From Cycas panzhihuaensis (Eukaryota; Cycadophyta), in the NCBI GenBank assembly GCA_023213395.1, contig CM041465.1, positions 242,737,741 through 242,801,740 of the forward strand: a stretch of 64,000 bases of DNA, given 5' to 3'. Shown piece after piece: positions 1 to 10,605 of the stretch. The position numbers and the translations under genes are program-made. The notes beneath the pieces are model-generated. The model was given only the letters and a program-made list of their open reading frames with translations. It had not been told where the DNA came from and made no database searches. The number at the start of each line of letters is the position of its first letter. Position 1 is the stretch's first letter.

Positions 1-1215
1 TGGACAAGTTAGATGTAAAAATAGCTTTTCTAAATGGAGATTTAGATGAGGAAATCTATATGGAATAACTAGAATGGATTGTATATGATGGTAGGAAAAG
101 ACTTATTTGTAGGCTTGGGAAATCATTATATAACCTAGAGCAATCACCTAGGCAATGGTATTGGAAGTCTGATGCTTTTAATTTTAAAAGAAGTAAGTAT
201 GGTTATTGTGTTTACTTTAAATTCTTAAACAATAGTTTATTTATTATCTTGGTATTATATATCGATGATGTGTTAGTTGCAAGTAAGAGTATGGCAGAAA
301 TTAACAAGCTAAAGGCTCAATTGGCTAGGACTTTTGACATGGAGGATCTAGGGGCTATAAAATCAATCTTAGGCTTCGAGATACATAGAGACAGGAAAAA
401 TGGTAAGCTATGGTTATCATAGTAGAAATATGTTGAGAATATACTAACCAGATTTGGTATGGAAAATGTGAAACCAGTTAGTATCCCATTGGCTTCCCAT
501 TTCAAGTTTTCTTCGAGTATGAGTCCTAGTAGTAAAGAAGAAAAGGATTATATGTCTCGTGTACCTTATACCAATGTAGTAGGAAGTTTGATGTATATTA
601 TGGTATATACAAGACCTAGCATTTCACATGTAGTTAGTGTAGTTAGCAAGTTTATAGAAAATCTAGGAAAGGAACATTGGGCAGTAGTGAAATGGGTGCT
701 TTGGTATTTAAGGGGGCATAAGTAACTATTACATTACCTTTGGTGGTATAGGTAATTGGGTTTGTGGATATATTAATTCAGACTTCACAAGATATTTAGA
801 TAAGAGAAGGTATACTTTGAGTTATGTGTTTACTCTTGTAAATGGTCTGGTTAGTTGGATATCAAAATTATAGAGTACAATTATATTATCGACTATAGAA
901 CTAGAATATATTATTGTAACATATGCTTGTAAGGAAACAATCTAGTTACAAGGTCTATTGGTTGAGCTTAGAAGGAAATAGAAAAAGGTAAAGGTATTTT
1001 ATGACATTCAAAGTGCCATTTATTCAGCAAAGAATCTAACGTATTATAGTAGGACAAAACATATTACTCTTAAGTACCATTTTGTTAGATAGGTTATGGA
1101 AGTAAGTAGAGTGGCACTTGACAAGATTAGTACAAAATAAAATTGTATTGACATGTTTACAAAACCAGTACTATTAGAGATGTTCAAATGGTGTTTGACT
1201 TCTCTTGGTTTATAG
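1..1215 (+). pseudogene. copia RT and RNase H, broken
   Basis: Conceptual translation gives the copia RT landmarks LDVKIAFLNGDLDEEIYME, a YIDD catalytic box near 258-272 (YVDD in most copia), and IHRDRKNGKLWLS before the connection region. The longest intact stretch is 459-725 (PVSIPLASHF, SRVPYTNVVGSLMY, TRPSISH, KWVLWYLRG). RNase H traces follow to about 1200, ending in DMFTKP. Stops interrupt the frame, for example where the 39-44 kb copy has Gln after YM and His/Gln after WLS. They look like C-to-T or G-to-A changes. It cannot be functional as read. Family assignment is firm; exact ends are approximate. Confidence 0.85.
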
Positions 1216-1272
1216 AAAAGGTAATGAATGGTCCATAAAAGATATCAAGTAAATTGTTATCATGGTAGAGAT

Positions 1273-1924
1273 TGTTAAATAATATAATAATAATGTTTTA
1301 GAGGTAAAAATTTTGACAAGTTAGTAGTGCAGTTTCCCCCCCAAACTTCTATAGGGGGATCTAAGGGGGGCAGAGCTCCCCTTGGCTAAGGGATGTAGGG
1401 ATAGTTAAAACCCCCTAGCAAAGAGAGGGTTCAAGGGATGTAGCCCCTATCCCAAAAATCTAGTACTATAAAACATACTAAATTGTAAAGAGAATCAATG
1501 TTGTTCATCCAAAATACCTTAGATTTGATGGTTGAGATTTATGTCTTGTATAACTCTCTCATATAGCCTGATTTAGGGTGTCTTTTTATTACATTAATGG
1601 TATTCGATGTGTTGTATATACTATATTGAGTAGAGGTTACTAGTTATTATTGTTATAAGCATTTTTCTATAGATTATGTATATTTCTCCATTCTTGCTAA
1701 TAAAGATCCATACCTTTCCTATATGGATGTTTCCTTAGGATACTACTAGGGTTTTACCACATTATATCTGGTGTATATGTGATGCTTTAGATTTCTTATT
1801 TATTATATTATCTCTGGTTTAAGAACTTGTATGTTAAATTTTAATTTTAATTTCTATAACTAGTTACAAAATAGTTTAGATCTTGGTGGTGGTTTCTAGT
1901 TATTGGGACCTAGTTTTCTCAACA
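1273..1924 (+). repeat. 3' LTR of family A copia
   Basis: 652 bp from TGTTAAAT to TCTCAACA. It is similar along its length to the LTR pair at 39466-40062 and 44150-44785 and, inverted, to 21550-22208. Shared landmarks are a block of G and C runs near 1335-1460, an AATAAAGATC segment near 1700 and the CTTGGTGG..TCTCAACA end. Divergence from the 39-44 kb copies is clearly higher than between those two LTRs. Confidence 0.88.
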
Positions 1925-2251
1925 AGACTAGACAATGACCAACTTAGTAGCCTAATCAACTATAAAGCCTTACTCAATAATCAAACTCATTAGGTGTCTT
2001 ACAAGAGACAAGTTAGCCACCAACTCAGTAGCAACCACGTTAAGTTGCCACCTCCTCCCATCAAGGTCAACAACCTCAGTATCCCTAACAACCATCATAG
2101 CCTCAATAAAAAAAGAATTAGTAGACTGGATCTAATATCACCTGCTTATACTATGGAAAAATTGGTCATTTTACTATTGAATATAAGATAAGATAGATTG
2201 ATCTTTAAATGTTATGAAATCAAGGGGGATAACCTTATAGACCTAGCTTCC
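1925..2251 (+). other. Family B leader or gag remnant, no clear domain
   Basis: A short open frame at 1994-2191 shows no domain I recognise. By position it should be the leader or gag of the family B copia, but nothing in the translation proves this. Confidence 0.3.
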
Positions 2252-2503
2252 AATAAGTAACCTTATACTATTAGTAAGAAGCCCCATATTATCAATAAGG
2301 AGCAACTAGAGACTAATAAGGAGGAGTTAGTTTTTAACAAAGAGGACCATACCCTCAACAAGGAGCCCTTTATCTATAATAAGGAGGCCTTATTTCTCAA
2401 TAAGGATCCTTTATCCAAAACAAGGTGGTCCCATCCTTTAATAAGAAACCCCTTACTTCCAATAAGGAGGCCTTATTTCATAACAAGAAGGCCTTATCTA
2501 TCA
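2252..2503 (+). repeat. 21-bp tandem repeat (12 units) encoding degenerate heptads
   Basis: Twelve consecutive 21-bp units in exact register, starting at 2252, 2273, 2294, 2315, 2336, 2357, 2378, 2399, 2420, 2441, 2462 and 2483. The typical unit starts AATAAGGAG and is followed by a GCCTTAT-like block. In one frame the units read Asn-Lys-Glu-x-Leu-x-x. The last four have drifted in sequence but keep the length. It lies before the protease-like segment, so it was probably part of gag. Period and unit count are seen directly; a coding role is inferred. Confidence 0.85.
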
Positions 2504-2694
2504 TCCATAAGGAGGGCTATCATATCAACAACTAGGCTAATTCTATTAATATAATTAGAACCAAAGATCCAATAAGAATCAATGATAGTAGAATAAGCAG
2601 TGGTTCCCACCTAAGAATCAAAGGACTAACCCCAATACTGTAAGGACGCCATATGGAAAACACCCAGGATACCTCCTCTCAAAATCTATTCTTT

Positions 2695-4130
2695 ATAGCA
2701 TTGTAATCTTAGCACGGTGACAACTCTTGGCTACTTGACTTAGGTGGCACTCACTATATAACTGACATAGAAACTATGTTGGAGGAAACTTATACAATTA
2801 ACATATAAATAGTTATATTTAGTAGTAACCTGACATATAATGTTACTAAAATTGGAAGGGTCCTAATAGCTTTGAAAGACTCCAAAATAAGGCATCGCAT
2901 CAATAATGTATTCCTAGTTTTAGGTATAAAAATAAATCTACTTTCAGTCAACCAAATCAATAAGTAGAATTTGGGTGTCTTCTTTAGTTAAGGCATCTGT
3001 GCCATCATAAATCATGCAACTAGATAATTTGTAATAATAGGACATAAGGATAATGTCTTATATAAGCTTAATAGTATTCTTATAGCCACTAATCCACCAA
3101 TAAAATCATGCTCGATATCTAAAAGTACCCAACTTAACAAGGGTAAGGAGATTATGGTAGAGTACCAACCTTGTGTCTAAGAACCAGGTGATTACTTCCA
3201 TACTGATAGGAAATCTACCTTGAACAATGTTAGAGACCAATTATGGTATTAATACCTTAGTCACCTAAACATACAGAGTCTAAACCTCATATCTAGGTTT
3301 CATATAATGCATGGACTTCTCAAGATAAAGAGAAACTAATATATTTGTAAAGCATGCCTTATGGTAAAATAACAAAGAGATAAATTACCATCTAAGAATT
3401 CATGTAAAGCCTTTGAACCATTGGAGTTGGTCCACTCAGATATTTGTGGGCATATGTCAATTTAATCTCTCAATGTTAGTCAATTTTTTATGACTTTCAT
3501 TGATGGTTATTCTAGGAAAGTTTAGGTATAATTCCTAAGGAATAAGTATCAAACCCTAAATAAATTCAAGGAATTTAAAGCTGAGGTAGAAAATAAAAGT
3601 GGCCTAACTATCAAGACCCTTAGATCAGACAATGGAGTAGAATACATCTTAAATTAATTCACTAATTTCTATAAATAACATAGCATCAAACACTAGTTTT
3701 CAACACCTTGAACACCTTAACAGAATGGTGTAACTGAGAGAATGAACCAAATATTAGTTAATAAAGCTAAAGCTATGTTGAGTGGAACTAACCATGTTAT
3801 AAGATTTTGGGTTGATGCCATCACAACAATGGCCTATCTCACAAATCAGAGTCTTATAGTAGTTGTTAGAAACATCACTCTTAAGGAGGCTTAGATAGGA
3901 TTTAAACCAATAGTTACACATTTAAAGACATTTGGATGCATGGCATATAAACTTGTTCCAAAAGAGAGCACAAAGAAGCTTAATGACAAGAGCCTTAACT
4001 ACATATTCCTTGGATATATACCTAGTTGTAAAGCATATACAATATTTGGTATTATTGGTAACCAAGGCTACACCACTCAAGATGTTATTTTTGGTAAGGA
4101 TAGTTAAGATTTGGACACCTTAAAACTTTA
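2695..4130 (+). pseudogene. copia protease-like, GAG-pre-integrase and integrase, broken
   Basis: Protease-like motif GDNSWLLDLGGTHYITD (about 2720-2770; the usual DSGA appears as DLGG). The GAG-pre-integrase segment has the zinc-binding pattern HLN..H..C.AC (about 3270-3365). The integrase core shows LVHSDICGHM (first Asp, about 3430), TLRSDNGVEYI (second Asp, about 3620) and PQQNGVTERMNQ (Glu, about 3720-3755), then FWVDAITTMAYLTN and FGCMAYKLVPKES. Many stops replace expected Trp or Gln, such as the Trp before VYFLRNKYQ. Clearly a copia integrase, not functional as read. Confidence 0.85.
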
Positions 4131-4439
4131 GTATATAATAGAAGATGATGTCCATGTGCCTTAAATACCTCTTTTATTAATTTTGGAGCCACCAACACCT
4201 ACATCCTCCTACACACCAGGTTTATCTTAAGCCCCAACAACTTTAATGATTACATCATATGTAAGCACCTCTTTGCCATATATTTTAGTTGATGACCTTT
4301 AGGTGGAAGCCACTAGTATTCATCCCACTTCCAAGTAGGTTCAACAATTGCTAAAGGATGCTCCTCCTCCTCCCACAACTACCAAAAGGCTGTCAAAGAT
4401 GAGACCATCTACCAATTTTACCCTAATGGCATGTGTCTA

Positions 4440-5960
4440 AGAAACCCTCTAGCCTTCAACTTTTGAGGAGGTAGTCAAAGACCAAATGTGGAAAGCAACC
4501 ATAGATAAAGAGATGAATTCCATCATAAGAAATGAAACTTAGGATTTAACAGAATTACCGCCTAGGAAAAAGGCAATTAATTATAGATGGCTCTATAAAA
4601 CCAAATTCTATGTAGATGGTACTATTGAGCATCACAAAGCTTATCTTATTGGAAAAAGGTTTTAAATAATAAGCAAGGATAGACTATGATGAGACCTTTG
4701 CACTAATAGCTAACATGACCATATTCTATTTGGTAATGTCATTAGTAACCCAATTCAACTAGACAATCCACCAAATAGATGCAAAGAGTTCTTTTCTTAA
4801 TGAAGATATCACAAAAGATGTTTTCTTTAAGTAACCTCCTAGTTATGTTATTCCAAGTAAAGAACACTTACTTTGTAAGCTCAAGAAAACCTTATATGAA
4901 CTAAAGTGGGTACCACATATTTGGTATACAAAGATTGATGACTTTCTTACTTAGCATGGATTCCATTATATACCCTCTAACCTAAACTTGTATATTTAGG
5001 TTAGAGAAAACATTATCATCATCATTGTTCTTTATATAGGTAATCTATTGATTATAAGTAATGACATTGAAGGTATAATTTGGCTATAATCATAACTAAA
5101 AAGTAATTTTGAGATGATAGATCTTGGGTTGCTCCATTATTTCCCCAGAATTAATGTTTAGCAAGAACCATGCCACATCTTCTTATCTCAATCAAAATAT
5201 GCTAATGAACTCTTACAAAGTTTTATGATGAGAGATTGCAAGCCAACACCAATTCCTAAGGAAACAAGAACTAAGTTGAACCTAGATGAGTAAGACAAAC
5301 CATTTGATCCCACTTTGTATCAACAATTAGTTGGGAGTCTCATCTACCTCATTCACACTTGATCGAACATATCTTATGTAATTATCATCTATTCTAGGTA
5401 TATGTCAAAGCCTAAAGCATCCCACTAGAAAGTTGTAACTAGGATTCTTAAATACATTTATGGTACACATACGTTTGTACTTGATTACAACTAAACTAGG
5501 TCTCCTATCTTGAAAGGACACATAGATGCTAACTGGGTAGGTTGCCAAGACACTTGCTATTTAACTTTATGATACTCTTTTGATATGAATTTAGCTACAA
5601 TCTCTTAGAGCTATAAGAAGTAGCCAAATGTTACTCTTTCCTATACTAAAATTGAATACAAAGTAACTATTTATGCCATCACAAAGTTGATTTGGTTTAG
5701 AATGATTCTTATTGAGCTTAAACTTTAACAAACTACACCTACTACTCTTTACTATGACAACTATAATGTATTAAAGATGATAAGGAATCTAGTCTTCTAT
5801 GCTAGAACTAAGCATATTAAGGTCCACCATTACTTCATTCATGAGCATGTTTAAAATAGAGAAGTAGATCTTGTTTATTAACCAACTGAGGACTAGGTTG
5901 TAAACATCTTTACCAAAGCACTTGGCAAACCAAAGTTTAAACAATTTTGATACAACGTTG
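4440..5960 (+). pseudogene. copia RT and RNase H, broken
   Basis: RT start region NYRWLYKTKF.VDGTIE.HKA (about 4575-4640), several frameshifts, then IIIIVLYIGNLLIISNDIEG (about 5010-5075) where YVDD is replaced by YIGN, so the catalytic Asp pair is lost. Later: VGSLIYLIHT (about 5330), RNase H traces DANWVGCQDT (about 5525), YTKIEYK, YYDNYNV, RTKHIKVHHYFI (about 5810) and NIFTKALGKPKF (about 5905). The order and motifs match the minus-strand copy near 38.3-39.5 kb. Confidence 0.85.
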
Positions 5961-5995
5961 GCATTAAATGTAATAAAGTTGCCATTAAGGGAGGG

Positions 5996-6525
5996 TGTTA
6001 AAACTTATAATAACATCTTCATTACCATGCAACATATGTGTATATATGTATATTTATATACTATAGGTGACCCCTATTTGTAATTTAATCATAATTTGTA
6101 AATATGTCATGTTCATCATTTATGTTGATAAGTTAGCCAATAATATTGATGCAAACAATGGTGGTATGCTTATAAATTAAGCCTCACTCATCTTATTTAT
6201 ATAATGGACGATTTGTGAATGTAGAAGATCTACTAGATTGGAGCCTCATGGTGTAATAAATTTATCCATGAATATGTGTCTATCTTATTTGCTTATTTAT
6301 GCTTAGTTATTTTGGTATTTCAATAGTTTGCAATATTTTATTGATGGCTGTACATAGATATTAGATTTTGTAGCTGTTTTTTAAAATTTTATCCATATTT
6401 TATATATTTAAAACAATTTTTATTAGATATTAAAGTTTGGATCTAAATCTTTTATTTTATATAAGTTTATATTGTTATTTATTTTTAGCATTAATTTTAA
6501 GCTATTCAAACTTTGTTTAGCTTTC
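5996..6525 (+). repeat. 3' LTR of family B copia, truncated by the 14.2-kb gypsy insertion
   Basis: Begins TGTTAAAAC directly after a purine-rich tract, as does the minus-strand family B LTR (38263 downward). Both contain ACTATAGG, GCTTATAAATTAAGCC and a similar AT-rich tail. The complete minus-strand LTR is 614 bp, so this one appears to be cut at 6525, where the gypsy element with its CTTTC duplication begins. Its remaining end should lie just right of 20742 but I could not align it confidently. Confidence 0.65.
6521..6525. repeat. Target site duplication CTTTC, left copy
   Basis: CTTTC abuts the left LTR; the identical pentamer stands at 20743-20747 right after the other LTR. Five base pairs is usual for LTR retrotransposon integration. 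The match fixes both element ends. Confidence 0.85.
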
Positions 6526-9247
6526 TGGACACATGTCTATGGGATAGCTACCTAACTGAGTAGGAATGGAGGAGCGACTGATAGAGTAATTGGAAAAAGA
6601 CCTACAAGTAGGTCAAATACTACACAAGGCACCCCATGCGCCAGAGCGCAAGTTCGGGACTTGCAAATGGAATATAGCTACCTGGGAGTGGTTCCCCACT
6701 TCGAACAAGAGGAGAAGAGGCATAGGGTTAGCCTAGGTTGACCTAAGGGAAGGATCTTGCCACTCTTAGATAGCCAGAAGGGGAAGGAGAGAACCCTTTG
6801 GAGGTTCCCCTAAAGCAACAGGAAACAAAAAAGGGTAGGCAAGTGGATGGCCTACAGACGGGGTCACCATAGTTATCCAACTAAGCGGGGAACCGAGAGA
6901 ACATAAGAGGAATAACCAAAGAAAAGAGGTTTTGATATGTGTAAGCAAACTAACCAATAAACAAGTAATGAAGTGAGAGGGGAGTTTACATGACATATGG
7001 AGGGAAAATGTGAGAGGGAAGGTTTCCTAAGACCTTTTCCTATGGCAAAAGGAAATGCAAGTGATAAAGTAAACAAAGTATGAATTAAAGCAAAGGTTAA
7101 TTTCCCTTCTCTTTCCAATGAGCTAATTACTACTATGTAAAAGAACTCAAAAGGAAAAAACTAATGAAGTAGAGCGAGAGTGTGTACTAGGAACGGAAGC
7201 GTGTCAAAACAGTGACGCTCCCAAGAGGCACCCAAAGCTACTCTACAAGGCACGACGGACGTGAAGAGTTGCGGTGGATCAGAACGAGGGGCTCCCTTAT
7301 CTTCCTTGGAAAAAGTACTAAAGTACCAAGCAAGGGAAAGAAAGGAATAAAATACTAACAATAGATGAAGTATAAAAGTAAAGCATAAATGGGAGCACTT
7401 ACCCGCAAAGGAAGAAAGAGGAATAGATCCTTTGCACTTTCTGAATACCTACAAGTAAATGATAATCCCCCCTTCCGGGAGAAAGGGTGCTAGCATACAA
7501 TGGAAAGATCCTAATAATACATGTACATATAAAGCAAATATAAACTTAAATATGTATATGTTAATATCAATATAATGATGATAAAATGTAAAAGAAAACA
7601 ACCAAAGTAGATGGAAAGTAACCGGTAAGCCTCAGAGTGGCCCACCTCCCGCAAAGAACAACCCCAATCTCCCCCAAAAGCCACAAGGTAGCGAGGTTAA
7701 GGCTATGCAAGATGGCTAGAAATAGAGGCAAAGAGAGTTGAAAAGAGCCAAAGAGGACCTACAGCGAGCCGGGGGGCTATGGAAAGCAAACCAGGTCACC
7801 GGGAAAAGAGTTGGGCCAAGGATAAGTAGCCGGGGCTTACATGAGTTGCCTGGATCAAAGCACAAGCCCTTAGACCAGCACTGTAATGTGTGACAACACT
7901 GATTTCAATGGCTAAAGATGGCCTAACAAACCCTTGTTTGATTGCTAAGGATAGCATGGGGCAAAAGGGAAAGTTTGGGGGGTAAAGAGCCACTTGAGGA
8001 GTGTGGAAGGTGGTGCAGAATACACCTAGCTCTCACCCAAACCCTATGCAATCCCTCTTTGCCGCTGCCTTGAGAAATAAACGTAGGTAAGGAGGCACTA
8101 ATGGCAAGAGTAAGACAGTCCAAAACAAAGGAAAAGCAACCTCCAAAAACCCAAGCAAGAGGACAAGCAAAATAGGATATCAATTGAACAAGAAAGTAAC
8201 TTAAACCAATGAGTACCTGAGAAGAGGAGGGAAGGCTCTTATCTCAGTCAAGGACTGTTGGAAGAAGGCTGAGGAATCATACCAAAAGCTATGGAGCAGT
8301 AGGTTTGGAACCCTTCTAATAGAGTTGGAGGAAACACCTACACTTTTAGGATGCTTTGATGGCTGCCTGAGTAAGAATCCGCTGAGATCTCTCCAAAGGG
8401 GCCCTCTCCAAGGCGTGTGAAGGGTTGGGAAGATGTCCTAGCTATACTAAAGGAGAGCTCAACACTGGAGGAGAGGTGCAAGTCCTATAACAGTAGTAGA
8501 GCAGCAGAGAATAGTAGAGCATAGGGCAGTTTCCTTGAGAAGCAATCTAAAAAATAAATAATAGATCCTAAAAATAAGTTAAAGATGACTTAAATATCTA
8601 GCCCAAACCCTAAAGCCAGCAATTAGGGCACAACTAGTGGCGAGTCAAGTCACGAGACACGTGGCAGTTTCGTAATAAATGCGAAATTGCCATGGAAGTT
8701 TTTAAAAAATAAATTTGAATAGTCATCCCACCGCAAAATCCGCAGTACCGCGAAATTTACGGTGGTACTATGAAATTCATAGTGGTATTCAACTGGAGGC
8801 TAAACCTGGCTCGGATAGCCTGCCTAGGCTATGAGGCAATGACAAAAATAGCTAATGGGAGGCTGAGACACCTACCCGAGGGCAAACAAGCTAACAAATG
8901 AATTTAGAAGAGCAAAAATAGGATTCAAACAATGTGGCAAGTTAACCAAATAATGACGGGTCATCACACGGGCAGAGGTGGCACAAGCCAAGTGGATCTT
9001 GGAGCGAGTAGGGTAGAATGCGGGAAGTAGAATGGCCACCGAGGTGCCACACTCGCTGAGAATATGCCCCCGTTATAGTCGTCATAGGCTGAATAAGTGT
9101 AGACAAAGACAAAATCATCTACAAGGTTACAACATGCAAACATATAAGCAAACACTCATCTCAAAAGAAAGCGATAATAAGGTGAGAAGCATACCTGCAC
9201 TTACCTGAGTTGATAATTCTGTATCCATTCCCAGAAGCTGGGAAACA
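6526..9247 (-). repeat. 3' LTR of the 14.2-kb G1 element (2722 bp)
   Basis: Direct repeat of 18028-20742 along its whole length, with scattered differences that are mostly transitions. The boundary base pairs differ only by transitions (GGACACATGTCTATGGG against GGATGCGCATCTACGGG). Contains a cluster of short palindromic GTACC/GGTAC units near 8741-8800. Several short ORFs seen in it are fragments of one frame open in the other LTR. Confidence 0.92.
8741..8800. repeat. LTR hairpin array: GTACC..GGTAC units
   Basis: Repeated short units with CCGCGAAATTTACGG and GGTACTATGAAATTCATAG, each partly self-complementary. Counterparts occur at about 20221-20295, 46231-46294 and 61330-61410 in the other LTRs of this family, so the structure is conserved while the sequence drifts. 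Confidence 0.6.
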
Positions 9248-9259
9248 CTACCCCCTTGG
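9248..9259 (-). other. Polypurine tract of the 14.2-kb G1 element
   Basis: On the minus strand CCAAGGGGGTAG directly precedes the 3' LTR start TGTTTCCC. This is the position and composition of the plus-strand primer of LTR retrotransposons. Confidence 0.7.
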
Positions 9260-9662
9260 CAGCAAAGCCTTGCCACTCAGAAGCGTGGTGCGATGATGAA
9301 TGCTAGCAATACAATTGTCAGTAGCACATATGTATATAGATATATAAAATAAGATCATAATAGTAGGCAAGGGTGTCAGCAAGCGTCGTGGTGGAACGTA
9401 TGGATATGAAAGCAGTGGTGGGAACAATATAGGGGCTACCTATGAGCCACCTAGAAACTGACTGGAAGAACAAAAAGGGCAAGGGGGCTGCCCCCACTAC
9501 AAAAGATGCAGAAAGACGTGCATAATCAAGTAGAAGAGAAAGTATAGTGGGTGGTCACCATAGTTTAACCTCATTAGTGGCAAGGTTTTAGAGGTGCGAA
9601 TGGGTCGCAAAGTGAGGTACATGATGACCTGGGGCTTGGGTGACATGGCGGCCAAACGAGCC
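9260..9662 (-). other. Spacer between RNase H and 3' LTR
   Basis: About 400 bp downstream of the RNase H ORF stop. Short ORFs on either strand show no domain. By position it is the 3' untranslated part of the element. Confidence 0.5.
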
Positions 9663-10133
9663 TCAGGGATGGTCAGCAAGAAGAGGAAGGCAGCGCTCAA
9701 GGATGAGGCGAACGAGACTATCTGCCTCAGTGTTGAGGGCCCGAGGAATATGCTGGATATCGATAGACGAGAAGTGGGCCAGGAGGGATCTAGCGGCTGA
9801 AGTAAGAGTTCTCAAGTGAGGGCATCGCACCTGGTAAACTTGGGTGAGATGAGACACTACAACTTGAGAGTCACAAAGCAAAATGATGGATCTGTGATGG
9901 AAATGGAGAGCATCAGTTAGGGCTTCAATCATAGCTGTGTATTCAACTTTGTTGTTAGTAGCCTCTGGGAGGAAGATCCTAGAGCATAGGAGATCATGTC
10001 TAGAGGGGCTACAGAGAATCCACACAGTGGCAGAAGGTCCAGGGTTACCACGACTTCTGCCGTCGGTAAAAATGTAGATGGACATGGGTGACACAAAGTC
10101 CTGGTAGTAAAGAAAGTGATACTTGAAAGGCAA
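9663..10133 (-). CDS. RNase HI-like domain ORF, intact, detached from pol
   Basis: 156 codons with the full RNase H fold signature: FTDGRSRGNPGPS (catalytic Asp24), NNKVEYTAMIEAL (Glu64), LLCDSQVVVSHL (Asp88) and NTEADSLVRL (Asp138), with the central histidine region QHIPRALN before the last Asp. The glycine-rich start is typical of the RNase HI type found as a second RNase H (archaeal-like, aRNH) in plant Tat/Ogre gypsy elements. It would remove RNA from RNA:DNA hybrids during reverse transcription. It is unusual that it stands alone, next to the 3' LTR and beyond the integrase remnant. It has no stop, while gag and pol parts do. The start codon is uncertain; Met17 just before IYIFTDG would also serve. 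Confidence 0.85.
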   Translation of the reverse strand: MPFKYHFLYYQDFVSPMSIYIFTDGRSRGNPGPSATVWILCSPSRHDLLCSRIFLPEATNNKVEYTAMIEALTDALHFHHRSIILLCDSQVVVSHLTQVYQVRCPHLRTLTSAARSLLAHFSSIDIQHIPRALNTEADSLVRLILERCLPLLADHP

Positions 10134-10578
10134 GTGAAAAGTGGCCGTGAAGGGTAGGAGGACCTAGCAATGAGGTTACCCCAGGGTGAGAGCAAGCAGT
10201 CCGATCACCATCAGAGAGCGATCAGAGGAAAAAAGCATCCTGGAGCACCAAAAGGTCACTTTGGAAAGTGAAACATGCCCCCAGACGAGGGAGCATCCCC
10301 TTTAAGGGCCCCAGGAGTGAAAAAGGACTGTGGAAATAAGTCCAGGGTGATGAAACAAGCCAAACGAGTATAAACTCAGGTATGCACAGGAGTGGCATGT
10401 AAAACGAGACGAAAAGGCTCAAGAAAAAAATGCAAAAATGAGGTACCATAAATGCACCTGCGAGAAAGTGCAAAAAGGGCTTCAAAAGGGCAAAATGAGT
10501 AACAGGGCTAGAAGGCAAAGGCAATCGAGGAAACGGGATGGTCCCAACGGTTATCGCGAGGCCAAAAATGGGAGAAGT
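10134..10578. other. Spacer between RNase H and the antisense gene promoter
   Basis: About 445 bp. ORFs crossing it (minus 10222-10584, plus 10438-10830) overlap each other and show no domain. On the minus strand it lies upstream of the RNase H; on the plus strand it is the upstream region of the PMD-like gene. Confidence 0.4.
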
Positions 10579-10605
10579 GCCCATTGGAGCCCCCGCCTAT
10601 ATAAG
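10579..10605 (+). promoter_or_regulatory. Candidate core promoter of the antisense PMD-like gene (CCAAT-like and TATA box)
   Basis: GCCTATATAAG places a perfect TATATAAG at 10598-10605 in a GC-rich setting, with CCCATTGG (inverted CCAAT) about 15 bp upstream. It points along the plus strand, opposite to the retroelement, into the PMD-like gene. A transcription start near 10630 would follow. Seen as sequence; activity is inferred. Confidence 0.55.

Larger units (their letters stand above)
1..1924 (+). mobile_element. Ty1/copia family A retrotransposon, 5'-truncated by window edge
   Basis: The 3' part of a copia element: reverse transcriptase and RNase H remains, a short purine tract (about 1261-1272), then a 3' LTR at 1273-1924. 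The same family occurs nearly complete at 39466-44785, and the translated RT of the two copies can be aligned almost residue by residue. Sequence to the right (1925 on) belongs to a different copia family, so this copy probably inserted into that element. The 5-bp target duplication cannot be checked because the left end lies outside the window. Confidence 0.85.
1925..6525 (+). mobile_element. Ty1/copia family B retrotransposon (copy 1), interrupted at both ends
   Basis: An old copia internal region: repeat-bearing segment, protease-like, integrase, RT and RNase H remains, purine tract near 5986-5995, then an LTR from 5996. The left end is cut by the family A element; the LTR is cut at 6525 by insertion of the 14.2-kb gypsy element. 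A minus-strand relative occurs at 37650-49202. The two copies share integrase motifs such as RNKYQ.LNKFKEFKA and VRNITL.EA. Order protease-integrase-RT-RNase H is the copia order. Confidence 0.85.
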
